Shown here: piece by piece, positions 1 to 11,399 of the stretch
How the letters are laid out: each line of letters starts with the position of its first letter
How positions within the stretch are numbered: the stretch's first letter is position 1
NCBI RefSeq assembly: GCF_010093535.1
Contig: NW_022985177.1
Span: 1,142,074-1,206,073 of the forward strand
Source of the DNA: Lindgomyces ingoldianus
Taxonomy: Eukaryota; Ascomycota; Dothideomycetes; Pleosporales; Lindgomycetaceae
Reading direction: 5' to 3'
Length of the DNA stretch: 64,000 nt
Notes under the pieces: generated by a model
What the model was told of the DNA's origin: nothing
Database searches by the model: none
What the model saw: only the letters and a program-made list of their open reading frames with translations
Made by a program: the position numbers and the translations under genes

Positions 1-1840
1 TTACATAGAGTTTAATCTGCTTCTTATAGTGTTAGTAGGTAATTATAATAGTTATAGTATAAAAGATAGAACCTTTTTTAAGTTGTTTTCTATTAAATCT
101 AGTTAGGTAAATTATTTAGGTAAGTAGTGTTAATTAGAGATTTAGTTTATGTGCTAGTTCTTTATTAATATAACCTATGCTGTTTACTTCTAAGTTAATA
201 AGAGCTTATATTAAGGCTAATATAGTTTTTTATTATAAATATATAAAAATATTAACTTAGTACTTCTAGTTATTAGTAGGGGACTTAGCCTATAAGTTAG
301 CAGAGATCTAGTGTTAAATTAGTCCTAGGGGGCAACTTAGCCCTAGGATAAGCCTTTTTGCAGGCTTCTACTGCTATAGCTGCAGCTACGTTAAGAGTAG
401 TAAAAGAGATTAAGGCTTAAATACAAGTTAAAGCCTTTGCAAAAATAAAATTAAAATAGTAAAAATCTTTAATAAGTACTAGTAGCGCTACTTGTGTAGA
501 CTTAAAAAAAGGGAATAGAGTAGTTTTAAAAGATATAACTATGCTTACTGCACTTAAAATATTAACTTTTTTTCTTATAATTTTTACACTTTCTAGAACT
601 AACTAGAGCATAATTAAAATTAATTTTTATTACATTAAGGTTCTTATTTGTAACTGCGCTAGTTTAGAGGCGTATTAGGGCTTATACAGGGAGGAACCTT
701 ATATTATTATTGTAGGTAGCAATTAGGTTTGCATACGTGTTAAGGTTGTTTAGAAGGGGTTCTTTTACTATAGCGCGTTACAGTTTAGTTAAGAGGGAGT
801 TATATAAGGCTATAATTAGACCTATCTTATTTAGGCCTATATTAAATGTAAGTTAGCAGAACTTAGTAAAGTGTAAGGTAAAGCTTTTTTTTTATTATAA
901 AGTGTTTAGGTAACTTAAAGCTGTTAACTTTTTATTTAAGTCTTTATAAGTTACTTATAAAAACACTATAAATTAATCTAAGTTAATAATATCTTTATCT
1001 ATTAGTAAGTTAATTAAGGCTATTATGTTATAGTTAAGTTAAAAGTAGGCATATAGTAATTAAAAGCGTTTAAAGAGAAATTAGTCTATGTTTCCTTTAA
1101 GTTTATATTAGAGCTTGTGTAGAAAAAAAGGTAAGTCTTTCTATTTTCTATTAAACAGCAGGGGATTAGAGAGTTAGTTAGATTTTATTACTAAGTTAAA
1201 AGGGTTATAAGTTATAGGCAGTGTTAGGCAGGAGAGAGTTAAGCTATCTCTAGACTTTTAAGTAGGCTTTAAGGCTAGTAAGTTCTTAGTTCCTACTACT
1301 ATAATAAAAGTTAAAGCAGAAATAGACTGCTTAATAACATAAAGCTGTTTTTTAAAGTCCTTTTAAAAAGCTTTAAAGCTTACAACATAGCAGCTTTTTT
1401 ATAAAGTAAGCGCTTTTTAGAAGGCTTCTTAGCTTACTTTAATAGCTTAGAGTTATGCAAGTACTAAGCTTATTAAATTAGATTTAGAGGCTATTCTTAG
1501 CTAGAGTTTTAACACAACGTAATGTTATAATTATGCATAAGTAAAGTTATAGAGCTTTACAGAGGTCTAGTTTAATTACTATGTAAGGTATTATAGTAGG
1601 TACAAGATGTTGTGTAAGAAATAAGAAGGTTTAGAAGAAAATTAGTAATTAAATACTTAGCTTAGAAGTCTAAGCGCTTTAAGTATAAATTAAGCCTGTT
1701 CTAAGTTTAGTTAGTGTTAAGGCAGTTTATGCTTAAGTTTATGTCTGTGTTGTGTTGTGTTTGTGTCAGACGTGCACTAATAATACTCTAGTACGCGTCC
1801 AATACAGTTATGTCTGGGATCCGGGGAGGATACCGTGACA
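1..1840 (-). mobile_element. Gypsy-1 LTR retrotransposon, 5' part, RIP-degraded
   Basis: Reverse-oriented 5' end of the same Gypsy family that is complete at 49168-54832. The 5' LTR is 1523-1840 (318 bp, the same length as both LTRs of the complete copy) and on this strand ends in GGATACCGTGACA. Positions 1-1522 match, in reverse complement, the gag-side interior of the complete copy; window base 1 corresponds to about 51010 there. The element continues beyond the left edge. All frames are riddled with stops and the AT content is extreme, so it cannot be functional. No flanking target duplication can be tested because only one end is present. Confidence 0.9.
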
Positions 1841-2198
1841 TATAGAATTTAAAGCTAAAATTTTATATATAATAGTTTTAATATAGTTTATTTTATAATA
1901 AATATATATTTTAATTTATATAATATATAATATAAAGCTATAAATAACTTTATATTATTATATTATTAATAGTTTATACTATATATAAGTATTATATACA
2001 TAAAATTTTAAAGTTATATAACTAAGAATTAATAATATTTATTTAAATATTTATTTCACTTTTACATTTAGCATACTATCTATTATCTATATTTAAAATT
2101 TTAGGTATATAGCTATAGTAGCTAAAAAGTTAGAGCGGGTGGACTGTAGATAAAAACTGTGCGTCAGGTGAGACCGTGCGTTAGCTGATTAATCACGG
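1841..2198. other. AT-rich spacer, no gene
   Basis: About 360 bp of TA-rich sequence between the Gypsy-1 LTR and the decamer-repeat element. I see no coding signal, terminal repeat or recognisable transposon motif. The last 60 bases are slightly less AT-rich. Confidence 0.5.
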
Positions 2199-2521
2199 TA
2201 TGCGCACCTACTGTCAAGACAGGAGAAACGCTGGACGAAAGCTGCTACATAGTACGAGCAATAAGCTCGAACAGTATGTTGCTGCAAATTGCAGCATTTT
2301 GCAACAAATTGCAGCATGTTGCAGCAAATTGCAGCATGTTGCAAGCTGGTCGCGCATAGGGCTAGTGCGCGAGGGACTCGGACCGGAAAAACAAAAGCCG
2401 AGCAACACGAGCAGAGCACAAAAAGCATCAAATAAACAATACAATCAATCATCATCCCATACATTGTATCCAAACCCCTCATTCATCTCAGGAAGCCTAG
2501 AAACAGTGCTTCAATCTGACA
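2199..2521 (-). mobile_element. Decamer-repeat LTR-like element (family I), copy 1
   Basis: One of three copies in the window (also 33003-33293 and 61484-61903). It is reverse-oriented here: its far end is intact (ATCTGACA at 2514-2521), while the first seven or eight bases of the other end are lost. The centre holds a short array of 10-bp units of the type TGCTGCAANN. The sequence remains GC-balanced with CpA present, unlike its RIP-mutated surroundings. Long overlapping reading frames here only reflect the low stop content of the 10-bp repeat; I do not call a gene. Confidence 0.75.
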
Positions 2522-2545
2522 GTGAGCAACTCAGGTGTGTGAGCA

Positions 2546-2945
2546 ACTGCCAATCCCTAACACACCGATGCCAATCCCCGACACACCGATGTGGCTGATG
2601 CCAATTCCCAACACACTAATGTGGCTGATGCTAATCCCCGACACACCGATGTGGCTAGAGAGGCGGAACAGACGCAACTAACTATACTTTAAACATGTTT
2701 TACACAACGCATGCTAGAGCAAACTGTGTGCAAATTAATAGAAAGGTGCACTTATATTAGGTATACGTTTTTTTTAAAAAAAAATATAAGAAATACATAA
2801 GGTGACAGAGAAATAGCGTTACTAGGGTTTATCTAAAGAAATTCTAACTAATTAGCGCGTCTAAAAGAGGAGATTCTGCTCAACTTTTTGTTCTGCAAAC
2901 CTAAATATAATAAGCAGAGCAAGCTCTGCTAAAAATAATACTAAA
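2546..2945 (+). repeat. Dispersed repeat K with a 30-bp tandem array
   Basis: Positions 2546-2652 hold about three and a half 30-bp units built around ACACACCGATGTGGCTGATG. The following 300 bp include a poly-T/poly-A stretch and end with the motif GCAGAGCAAGCTCTGC. The unit recurs in reverse orientation, RIP-mutated, at 31207-31610, and partly at 26140-26230, so it is a mobile or dispersed repeat. No coding capacity is evident. Confidence 0.65.
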
Positions 2946-4800
2946 ACTAAAATAGCTGTGCATAGAGATTCTATAAAAATATAACACTTATAATAAAAAT
3001 AACTTAAAGTGCTATAAAACTTATAGCTATCTCTAGGCAATTAAGGCTTCTAAATAACTCTAGACTATAATAATAATAGATTTTATTATAGAACTTTCCT
3101 CTTTAAGAGAGCTAGGCACAGAAAGACTTTATAATATAATTATAGTAACACTAGACAAAACAACTAAGTTTCTATATATATAGCCTTTAAAAAAATAACT
3201 AAACAATTTACCTATAAACTAATGCAAAACATAGTATTAGTTTATAAGTGCTTATTTATTATAGTCTTTAATAGAGATAAATTATTTATAAGCAACGTCT
3301 AAAAAGCTATAGTAAAGTAAATAGGCATAGAACATAGGCTATTTACAGCCTATTACCTCTAGATAGATAGGCAAGCTAAATAGGTAAATGTAGAGATTAA
3401 GAAGTATCTAAGAAAATATATGTTCTTTAATTAAACAAACTAGGCTAAATAGCTTCTAATAGTCTAGCTAGTAATTAACATAGTAAAATTAGCTATAACA
3501 AAAGAAACACTATATTAGGCTAACTTTAGCTATAACTTTTACTTCTCTTTTTACAGCTTCTAGCTAACAAATCCTTTAGAGTTAGTCTTAAAAATAAATT
3601 AGTTATAGAAACTACACTAAAAGTTAGTAAAAGAAGTATAAAAAAGCTAAAAAAAAATTAAAATAGTAAGTAAATAAATTATAAGTTTAAAAGCCTATAA
3701 TTTACTTTAAAGATTATGTGTATTTTAAAATAAAAAACCTTTAAACGTTCTATCTATTAAAGAAACTAGTAGAGAAACACATTAGACTATATAAAGTACT
3801 TTAAATATAAAAAGATAATTGTAAGCCTAAACTTTTAAAAAATATATATATCTACTTTTAGTTTTATATCTCTAAGCTTTAAAAAAGCCTTAAAATACAT
3901 ACTTTTATTAATAATAAGCAAAAGAGATATTAAAGTTTAATATATAATTAATATAAAAAAAAGTTTTTATAAAATAAAAAAGAGAGCTTACTAGTAGAAA
4001 TATATAAAAACTTATTAAAAACTTAATAAACACTCTATAACTTCTTTAGAATTACTAAGTGTCTCTTTTAACTAGAACTAGCCTAGAGAAAGTTTACTAA
4101 ACTAAAAAAGATTACTACTAGTTAAGAAAAACACTACAACAACATTAAGTAGCTATAATGTAGGAAAACAAGAACCTAGTATAGCTAGCTAAGAGAGAAA
4201 CAACTCTTAAGCCTCTACCTCTACTGCTTTAATCTTGTTTAAGAATAATAAGTATTTTTTAAGTACTTTACTTTTTAATTTTTTAAAAGGTTTAGCTACT
4301 TTTATAAATAAGACTTCTAGGCTTACGCTGCTTAAAGCAGTTTAAAAGCTTTTATAGCGCTATAAAAAGCCTCTACAGCCTTATAAGCCTAGTGTTTAAG
4401 AATTGCCTCTTATTAGGCATAAGCATTTTTTATCTTTTAAAGCACCTGTTCCCCCTCCCTCTCTCTAAACACTCTTACACTGCATTAGAAATAAAGGTGT
4501 TGTAGTAACTTTTTTTATACACACTCTATACACTTATCTAATAATAAGGTTAAGATGTAGAAAAAACTAGAAAAATAGTAAGAACTAGAAAGATACATCT
4601 TTATATAATAAACTAGGTTAAGGTAAGCAGCAGTGTAAAATTAATAAACATACATAGACTAATAAAGCATTATTAGAACTAAAAAGAATAGATATTAGAA
4701 AAGCATTTATTAAAAGCTACCTACTAGATATAGAATAACTCTAACACTTGCAACAGTGTAGGCAGAGCAGTATGGACGCTGTTAGAGAGAGAGGCCTGCA
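2946..4800 (+). mobile_element. Gypsy element, integrase-side remnant, RIP-degraded
   Basis: A broken reading frame resembles a Gypsy integrase core: a strand like 'T-LDK-TKF' near 3150, then poorly conserved integrase and C-terminal tail sequence to about 4300. The segment leads into the LTR at 4801. It has many TAA/TAG codons and only pieces of each motif survive. It is probably the 3' part of an element related to the LTR that follows, but no second LTR or target duplication was found to prove the joint. Confidence 0.5.
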
Positions 4801-5430
4801 TGTTACAGTCTATAGTTGGACAGTAGACTACCTCTAAGAAGTGCCCCACTATTTAAACAAGCAGGGATAGAGTCCCTAGGTCACCCCTCTAAGAAACAGA
4901 TTACGTGACCTAACAGACAAAGAACAGCCCACCTAGGCAGCCCTAACTGTAGGCGAATGTGTCCTCTAGTAGGGGACAGCAAAGGAGCGTAATTGCGCGC
5001 AGCGTCTTGCTGCAAATGTATAAAAACACCTGCAATTGCTTGCAATTACCTGTAATTACTTGTAATTGCCTAGCACAACTATAGGTACATAGCTACGCTA
5101 AGGAACTACCTAGAGGAGGTGTAATTAATGTTTAGTTTATCTGTTATATAGACTAAGTAGCATTACCACTTTTTAATAAGCATAATACTAGTTGTAAATC
5201 TTATACTATATATACCTCTAATCTTGTCCTACAGACTGTTTAACCTAAGCACCTTATACTGCTGTTGCAAGGGCAAACTACAATTAGCTCTAATTCTCTA
5301 ACCCTAAACTCGTTCTGCCTAGACTGTACACCTGTGTCGTTACGAGTCCTTGACTCCGACTCCCTAAATTCCCCTTAGCTAGGAGTGCTCGCCCTAGACA
5401 TTAAAGTCCCTAGCAGTAGAGATTGTAACA
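4801..5430 (+). mobile_element. LTR of Gypsy family B
   Basis: 630-bp LTR beginning TGTTACAG and ending GATTGTAACA. It aligns with the LTRs at 17076-17750 and 27681-29897: shared blocks include TTTAGTTTATCT, ACTAGTTGTA and ACTGTACACC. It lies between an integrase-like segment on its left and a gag-like segment on its right. It is therefore either a 3' LTR fused to a 5' LTR of a tandem element or the 5' LTR of an element inserted into an older one. The five bases on either side do not match. Confidence 0.7.
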
Positions 5431-7110
5431 GGTATATATAGGCGGATAATTATAAGCAACGCTTAAGTAATAAAACAAATTAGTTTTATTTACTAACTTT
5501 ATAATAAGCTTATAAAAGATGTAGTATAAAAGAACTTTTCTTTTAGAATGCTAATATATAGAGAATAACAGCTTATAGAACAGCTAGTAAAGCTAGACAA
5601 AAAGATAGTAGAGCTGTACAATGCTATAGCTAAAAATAACACTATAAAAAATAACTAAATAAGCAAGCTGTAAACAGTTCTAAGTACTATATAGTAGGTT
5701 AAAAATAAAAAAGAATATAAGTAAGTATAAAAGTATATTTAACTACTACTAATTATAAAGTTTGTAGGTAGAAGATTTAGTAAAACTAATAGTATTCTTT
5801 ATAAAATATAAAATCTATATAGAATATTATTAAAAAGCTTTCCTTAAAGAATAGAATTATATTCTATAGATAAAAATCAACTTAGCTAAAGAATCTAAAG
5901 CTAATTTTAAAGTATAGAGTAAAGATTAGATTAATAATAGTAAAAGAAAAAGTGCTAAGTGAAAAGATAGTAAAAATATTTTCTAGCCTTAATAAGTTTC
6001 AAGAAGCACTAACTATAATGTATAGTATAGTAGGCTAAGTAAAGATTATAGCATAAAAGCTATTTAAGTTTAAATAAAATAAAATAGTTAAAGACTACAT
6101 AGCATAGTTTAAAATTTTATAAGTATAAGTAAAATAATTTAATAATAAGTTACTATGTAAAGCATACTACTAAGGCTTTAAAAATAATATTAAGAATAAT
6201 TTAAGCTATATAGACTAACATAAAATACTTAAACTACTAGTAGAGTAGGCTACTTAGATAGATAATAAATAGTTTTAACTCATTTCTAAAAAAAAGAATA
6301 GAAGCTTAGTAATGTAATGACTAAAACTTTATAATAATTTTTTTATAAACTTAAGTAAAGCTAAAAAGTAATAAGCAAGTAAAAATAAATGCTAATAGTA
6401 ATAAACTAAAAAATAATAATTAAAAAATAAAGTATACTTATAATGTAAAAAGAAACATTACTAAAACAACTACTTAGATAGTTAAAGAATAAACTAGGCT
6501 AATTCTATAAGAGAAACGCTAGAATAGTAGTTATAAACTTAAAGAGATTAGTAAGCTAATAGGTTTTAGAACAAATAGACTAAGGACTTTACTAGCGATG
6601 TAGAGGTAACTATAATAGCTAAAACTACACACTATAGTATTAGAAGGTGTAACTTATATATAACATGTACTCTAAGCAAGCGCTTAAGAAAGTAGTAATA
6701 TATAAAAGATAAAAAAAAGATAAGCAACATAGAAGTGTTTATATATAATATTTATAGTTAAAGAAAAAAAACTTTTTTCTTTTAGCCTAAAGCTTAAAGA
6801 GGCAACAGCATATAAGCTTTATACTTAAATAAATAAAGTTACCTGTTAGCTATACAAATTACTACACTATGCACTAGTGTAGTGTAAGAAAAACTACTAT
6901 AAAGTAAAAGTATAGAACACTCTAAAAGCGTTTAGAGTAATTAATAAAGCTATGTATAAAGACTTTAACTTATAGATAGTCTTTAAAAGAGAATAGTTCT
7001 TCTAAAACTATGTTTTAGAAAAAAACATATACTAGTCTAAGTATAAAAACTGTAGTACACAGCGCTTAAAAGGCAGGTACTCTTTTTACTTATTAGAACT
7101 AGTTTCTTTC
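5431..7110 (+). mobile_element. Gypsy family B gag-side interior, RIP-degraded
   Basis: Downstream of the LTR at 4801-5430 is a degraded frame with a gag-like run (near 5570 a coiled-coil-like stretch with L-E-L-I repeats; near 6160-6280 a segment resembling the retrotransposon gag motif with 'ID..' residues). No protease, reverse transcriptase or 3' LTR follows before the gene island begins, so the element is 3' truncated. Confidence 0.5.
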
Positions 7111-7350
7111 TTATATAGTATATAGTTAGCCTAAACCTCTCTTAAGCTTCTTAGACCTTATAATACACTAGTTTAACTCGCCTTGTTTAGATCTTAATAC
7201 CTTGTTAACTCGCCTACTCTATAACCTCTTCTTATCTTATGCGAAATTCTCTATTCTACTACTTAACTTTACCTATTCTACCTAATTCTAGAGCCTTTAA
7301 CCTAAGTTAAGAACCTCTTCTACTATAACTTGTAGAAAGTATTTCCTAAA
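7111..7350 (+). repeat. Repeat F, RIP-mutated copy
   Basis: About 240 bp that aligns with 57600-57800. Shared blocks include AGTATATAGT, CTTCTTAGACCTTA, AATACACT and ACTCGCC. This copy has C-to-T changes relative to the island 3 copy. It may be an LTR fragment, but neither end could be defined. Confidence 0.45.
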
Positions 7351-7418
7351 ACTGTTTTATAGTAGTTACATAGCGTATACATTAGTCTTATGTTGCTAAG
7401 ACTAACCTCTTTTCTTGT

Positions 7419-7442
7419 ATATATATATATATATATATATAA
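7419..7442. repeat. (TA)n microsatellite at the island boundary
   Basis: A perfect TA dinucleotide run that marks the change from AT-rich transposon sequence to the GC-balanced island carrying the MFS gene. Confidence 0.85.
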
Positions 7443-8111
7443 TGTCACGGTTATGTTACAGCTATCCGACCCGTGAGTACCCTAGGCTTAGAACGGGGTT
7501 TATGGGCTCCTCGGCCTCCGTACCTCTGCCTCCGACCCTCAGGTTTACTCTCATTACACCCCCTATCCTGCATTACCTCTCTGTGCCTTGTGATTCCTCC
7601 TCGATACTTCTTACATATAGACCCTTAGGTAGTTACACTACTTTAGCAACCAATACAGTTCCTGATCTCTGCTTCTACCAAGAGCTTCACAGAAGTGGCC
7701 TAGCCAAAATATATACGAGTTAGATGCATGTTGCGATTTAGCTGAGTGAAATGCTCTCTTACTTCTAATCCCAATAAACGAATGCGAATGACAAACCTGC
7801 TGCCTGGAAGAATTGAGCACCAGTGACAACGTCTCGAAAGATCTCAAGCACTAGCAACACAGGAACGAATGCACCATACAACGTCCTCTACCCCTCTTCC
7901 GTGGACGTTCGTCACCCTCTTATTTTGGCGTAGGGCTAGATACCGCAACTGTTCGCCCCAACGCAGTACAACCACAGCCTTCCTCTATTGGCTGTATGGC
8001 GGACTGGGGGATGGATGGAAGGCACGCAATGGGGGAACGGGAGGAGGGTCGAGAATGTGGGAAAAGTCGGCCTATCTTTTCTTTACACCAACTGAGACAC
8101 CGGAAGCACCG
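7443..8111. other. Intergenic region downstream of the MFS gene
   Basis: GC-balanced sequence without a convincing gene. Short open frames on both strands (for example around 7640-7850 and 7870-8170) lack recognisable domains. It probably contains the 3' untranslated region of the minus-strand transporter gene. Confidence 0.5.
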
Positions 8112-9906
8112 CTACAAGGGCCTCAAAGCACCGTCCCTCCGCTCTGCCCACCTCCCGTGAATCTTTTGCCGTAGATCCTTTCCCCAGAAGGCAATTGGTG
8201 TAAGAATGAGACCCGAGACAATCTGAAGACCGGCCAACTCGATACCGACAATGAGATACCCTTGAGTTGCAATCCAGGGGACGAGCGCGAGGCTGATTAA
8301 GAAACTGGCAACATAGCTTCCACCACCTACAACAACAAGTGCCGGTGCAGCCCATCGGGGGAATGCTTCTGTAACCCATAGGGTGTTAGCGATTGCAAGA
8401 GATGCGAAGCTAAACCCATTAAAGCCATAAGCAATGCAATAAATTGGAAAGCTCCACTGCCTGCTAACTGCGAGCCCATAAATGAGGGTGCTGAGAGAGC
8501 CTGTGACAACCGGTAGGATGTAGCAGACGAGGTAGTGTTCGGCCTCTCGAATTCCCTTATTTCTTCGTGCCAAATTCTTCAAAACGAAGCAGGAAAGGAA
8601 TTCCACGGAAGGCCATGCAAGGAGCCCACCGATACCAGCCGAATTGCTGACCATGACGATAGAGGATTTGAGCGAGTACGGAGGTGAGGTTAGGATTATG
8701 GGAAATGTTGCGCCAATGAACATCATGCCAGCAAAATTTACGGCCGTCATGATCACAACCCAAAAGATAAGAGGGTTCAGGGAACAGAAAAAGATTTGGG
8801 GGTAGCAATAGAGCATGGACATCCAGGACGTTGTTGTGCTTCGAGAGAAGAAGTATTGGTCTACGAATGCGCGTATCCAGGATCGAGAAGGAGTGTGGGG
8901 AAGTCCTTTGTTAGACCAATCATCGCTCTGGTTGATGTTGTCGTCCTCGTAGATGATGATTCTCTCCGAGGCGGTTTGCTGAATGGTGAGGCCATTATAG
9001 GCCACAGTCGGCCTCTTGAAGTATGTCTCGGGGAAGACGAGAAGAGCCATGACGAAGGTAATGGCAGCGGGTATGGACCAGTATATATAAAAGCGGCGCC
9101 ACTGAGTTCCATGATTTGTCAAAGGTGGAACGCATGAAAGGGAAATGACGCCATAACCCCCAACCGTTGACCAGACTGCAGCAATAGCCCTGGGCCGCTG
9201 GTGAATAAAGGTTACGTCGATGACGATTAGAAACAACTACATCATTAATGGTATTTCAAACACAAGGTTGGGGACAACTGACAACACTGAGGCCAAAACC
9301 ATCGGCAAATCCAAGCAATGACACGCATGCTAAGAGCTCGTAATAGCTCTTTGAGGCCGATGCGCCCAGTGCTGCAGCAACTTGTAGAAAGGCTGCAATG
9401 ATAAATACGGGCCGCCGACCGAGAGCAAACGTCAACGGAATCCACAGGAAAGCGCCCAGACCCATTAGTACTGTAGGGGCGGTAACCAAAGTTTCGATCG
9501 TGAACGGAAACATCTGCTCCTATGCTGTCCGTTAGTCAATGTTGAAATATCAATCGTTAGCAAGAAGTCAATGGCTTACCTTTAGTGGGAACGAGGCCTC
9601 GAGGCCTTTCAGAGCCAAGCTAGCGCCTTGCGTGAGGACAGTCCCGATGTAGGCAAACAAGCCGGCTGAGAGCAGAGATAACCCGCGCTTCCTCCAGCTC
9701 CAATTGAGTGGATCATGAGGGTTCTCAGAGGGGATCGGAAGCTTGACAATTTTTCCATCCCCAGCGATAAGAAAGACTGAGCCGGACAGCTCGAAGGAGT
9801 TAGGCCTCAGGCGTTCTACCCTTGCCCTCTCCGGATCGCGTGGGATGGAAGGAGTAGGAGCCATCGGGGTGCTGGGCGGGCTGACTGGACGCGAATTGAG
9901 AGCCAT
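8112..9906 (-). CDS. MFS transporter (DHA1-like), three exons
   Basis: Predicted 562-residue plasma-membrane transporter of the major facilitator superfamily. Exons are 9906-9580, 9519-9283 and 9236-8112. Intron 1 (61 nt) is GTAAGC...TAG. Intron 2 (46 nt) uses GTCAGT...TAG. Both lie in phase 0 and splicing removes the in-frame stops. The N terminus is a cytosolic Ser/Pro/Thr-rich tail followed by NPHDPLNWS, the 'NP..P.NWS' motif common in fungal drug:H+ antiporter (DHA1) proteins. Exon 2 carries LGRRP, the MFS motif-A loop. Exon 3 has a long central cytosolic loop (ERIIIYEDDN region) and the second six-helix half, ending with a charged tail. Length and motifs fit a complete protein. The substrate cannot be told; drug or metabolite efflux is the family-based guess. 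No cluster partners lie next to it. Confidence 0.88.
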
Positions 9907-10664
9907 TGAAGGAGGTATGGACCAAAAGTTCCTTAAACGCTCCCATCGTTAGATTATATATTTATGATCGACTTCCAATCGCAGGTCCTGGAGTTCACAC
10001 CGAAAGTTGAAGCGACCGGCCCTTGTTATAACTCCATAATAACGATACTTCGGCAGACGAATTTAATGGCTTGAAACTCGTGGCCTGATACCCAACTCAT
10101 CTTTTTAGCGTTCGGGGTTTGTGGGCATGAGAAGAATACATCAACCATTTCTGATTGGGAAGAGTTTTACACCTAGATGTCGGTTCGAAGCGGCCTATTG
10201 TGACTGGCACGTTCCAGAGATGTAAGGATGTCCGACGGAATCAAGGGAATAGCGCGTGGAGTGCGAGATACCTAAGAAGCGCCGCATTCCTATTCGTCCT
10301 TTGAGCAATGTGGTGATTTTTGGTGAGGCAGACGTCAACATTCTCCGACGGGCCCGAAACGCTAGACCTTAGGCTAAGGCGTCTCAACGGATTCTCGAGA
10401 AGACAGCATACAGCGAATAGAACGATGCCGGAATCCCTCCGGCTGAGGAGGAAAAGTGAAGGGACAGCCGAACTCGGCGGCTTTTGTTTCATGGGGAATG
10501 TTTCGCGAATCCGGGGAAGTCGGGCGCTGCGGAGCGGAGAACTCAAATGTTGAAGGCAAATTCCGAGACGCTTAGATGGAATAGGATGGAGAATTCCGTA
10601 GCGTAGGTATCTGACGCACGCTTTCACCTGGCGCACACTTGCTTCCGAAAATCCAAAATTTCAA
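9907..10664. other. Upstream region of the MFS gene
   Basis: GC-balanced intergenic sequence containing the presumed promoter of the minus-strand transporter. A TATATTTAT-like stretch sits near 9955. Open frames at 10241-10636 on both strands overlap each other and show no domain; I treat them as chance. RIP-type AT sequence starts at about 10665. Confidence 0.45.
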
Positions 10665-10827
10665 CATAACTCTAACTCTACTAATATAGATCTAATTTTA
10701 GCTGCGCTAACCGCACTTAAATTACTAAAGCTAGGTAAAAAACATAATATTACTTAGATAGCAAAAAAGTTTAGTGTTTCTTAATTAACATTATTAAAAT
10801 AATTTTATAAAGTCTAGTAAAGCTGTA
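10665..10827 (+). mobile_element. pogo-like transposase DNA-binding-domain remnant
   Basis: A short degraded frame with spacing and residues like the N-terminal helix-turn-helix of fungal pogo/Fot1 transposases (a leucine-rich stretch, then a 'KSLVFLN' segment in place of the usual 'YNVSRSTL'-type helix). It stops where the MITE at 10828 begins. The assignment rests on weak motif similarity only. Confidence 0.3.
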
Positions 10828-11399
10828 ACATACTTTACAAGCAAGTTGCTTACACACCTAAGTTACTTCCTTTTACTAAGACTCTACTAAACTACTTTTT
10901 CTACACTAATGCATTTCTAATAACACTACTTAAATATACTAAAAGAATATTAAATATAGCTTATACTTTAGCTTTTAAATAAAACATAACACTTTTAAAG
11001 TAATATACTATAGCTAGATATAAAGGTTTTTAAAAAATAATAAATAACTAATATACTAAATAACTTTTATAAGCTAGTTAATGTTACGTTTGCTAAAAGG
11101 TTAACCTCCTAGCCAGCACAGCAGAAGGATATATATAGATGGATAGCTGTACGCGAAAAGTTATTTAGTATATTAGTTGTTTATTATTTTTTAAAAATCT
11201 TTATATATAGCTATAGTATATATATTACTTTAAAAGTATTATCTTGTATTTAAAAGCTTAAAGTGTAGGCTATATTTAATATTTTTTTAGCATATCTAAG
11301 TAGTGTTATTAGAAACGCATTAGTGTAAAAAGAGTAGTTTAGTTAGGTCTTAGTAAAAGTAAGTAACTTAGGTATAAGCAACTTGCCTGTGAAGTACGT
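10828..11399. mobile_element. Foldback MITE (family D) with TA target duplication
   Basis: 572-bp element bounded by TA. It opens ACATACTTTACAAGC and closes with the inverted form GAAGTACGT. The two halves are inverted copies of each other for roughly 250 bp, so almost the entire element is a giant hairpin around a short GC-richer centre (about 11085-11150). The termini are those of the pogo-like element at 62126-63991, which makes it a probable non-autonomous derivative. Confidence 0.75.

Noticed and set aside
2200..2598. Open frames on both strands with Cys/Gln-rich repeats
   Set aside because: They run through the 10-bp and 30-bp tandem repeats, which lack stops in all frames, and lie in a mobile element.
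10241..10636. 131-codon minus-strand frame upstream of the MFS gene
   Set aside because: No domain, no intron or signal-peptide logic, and overlapping frames on the other strand; probably chance in GC-rich DNA.
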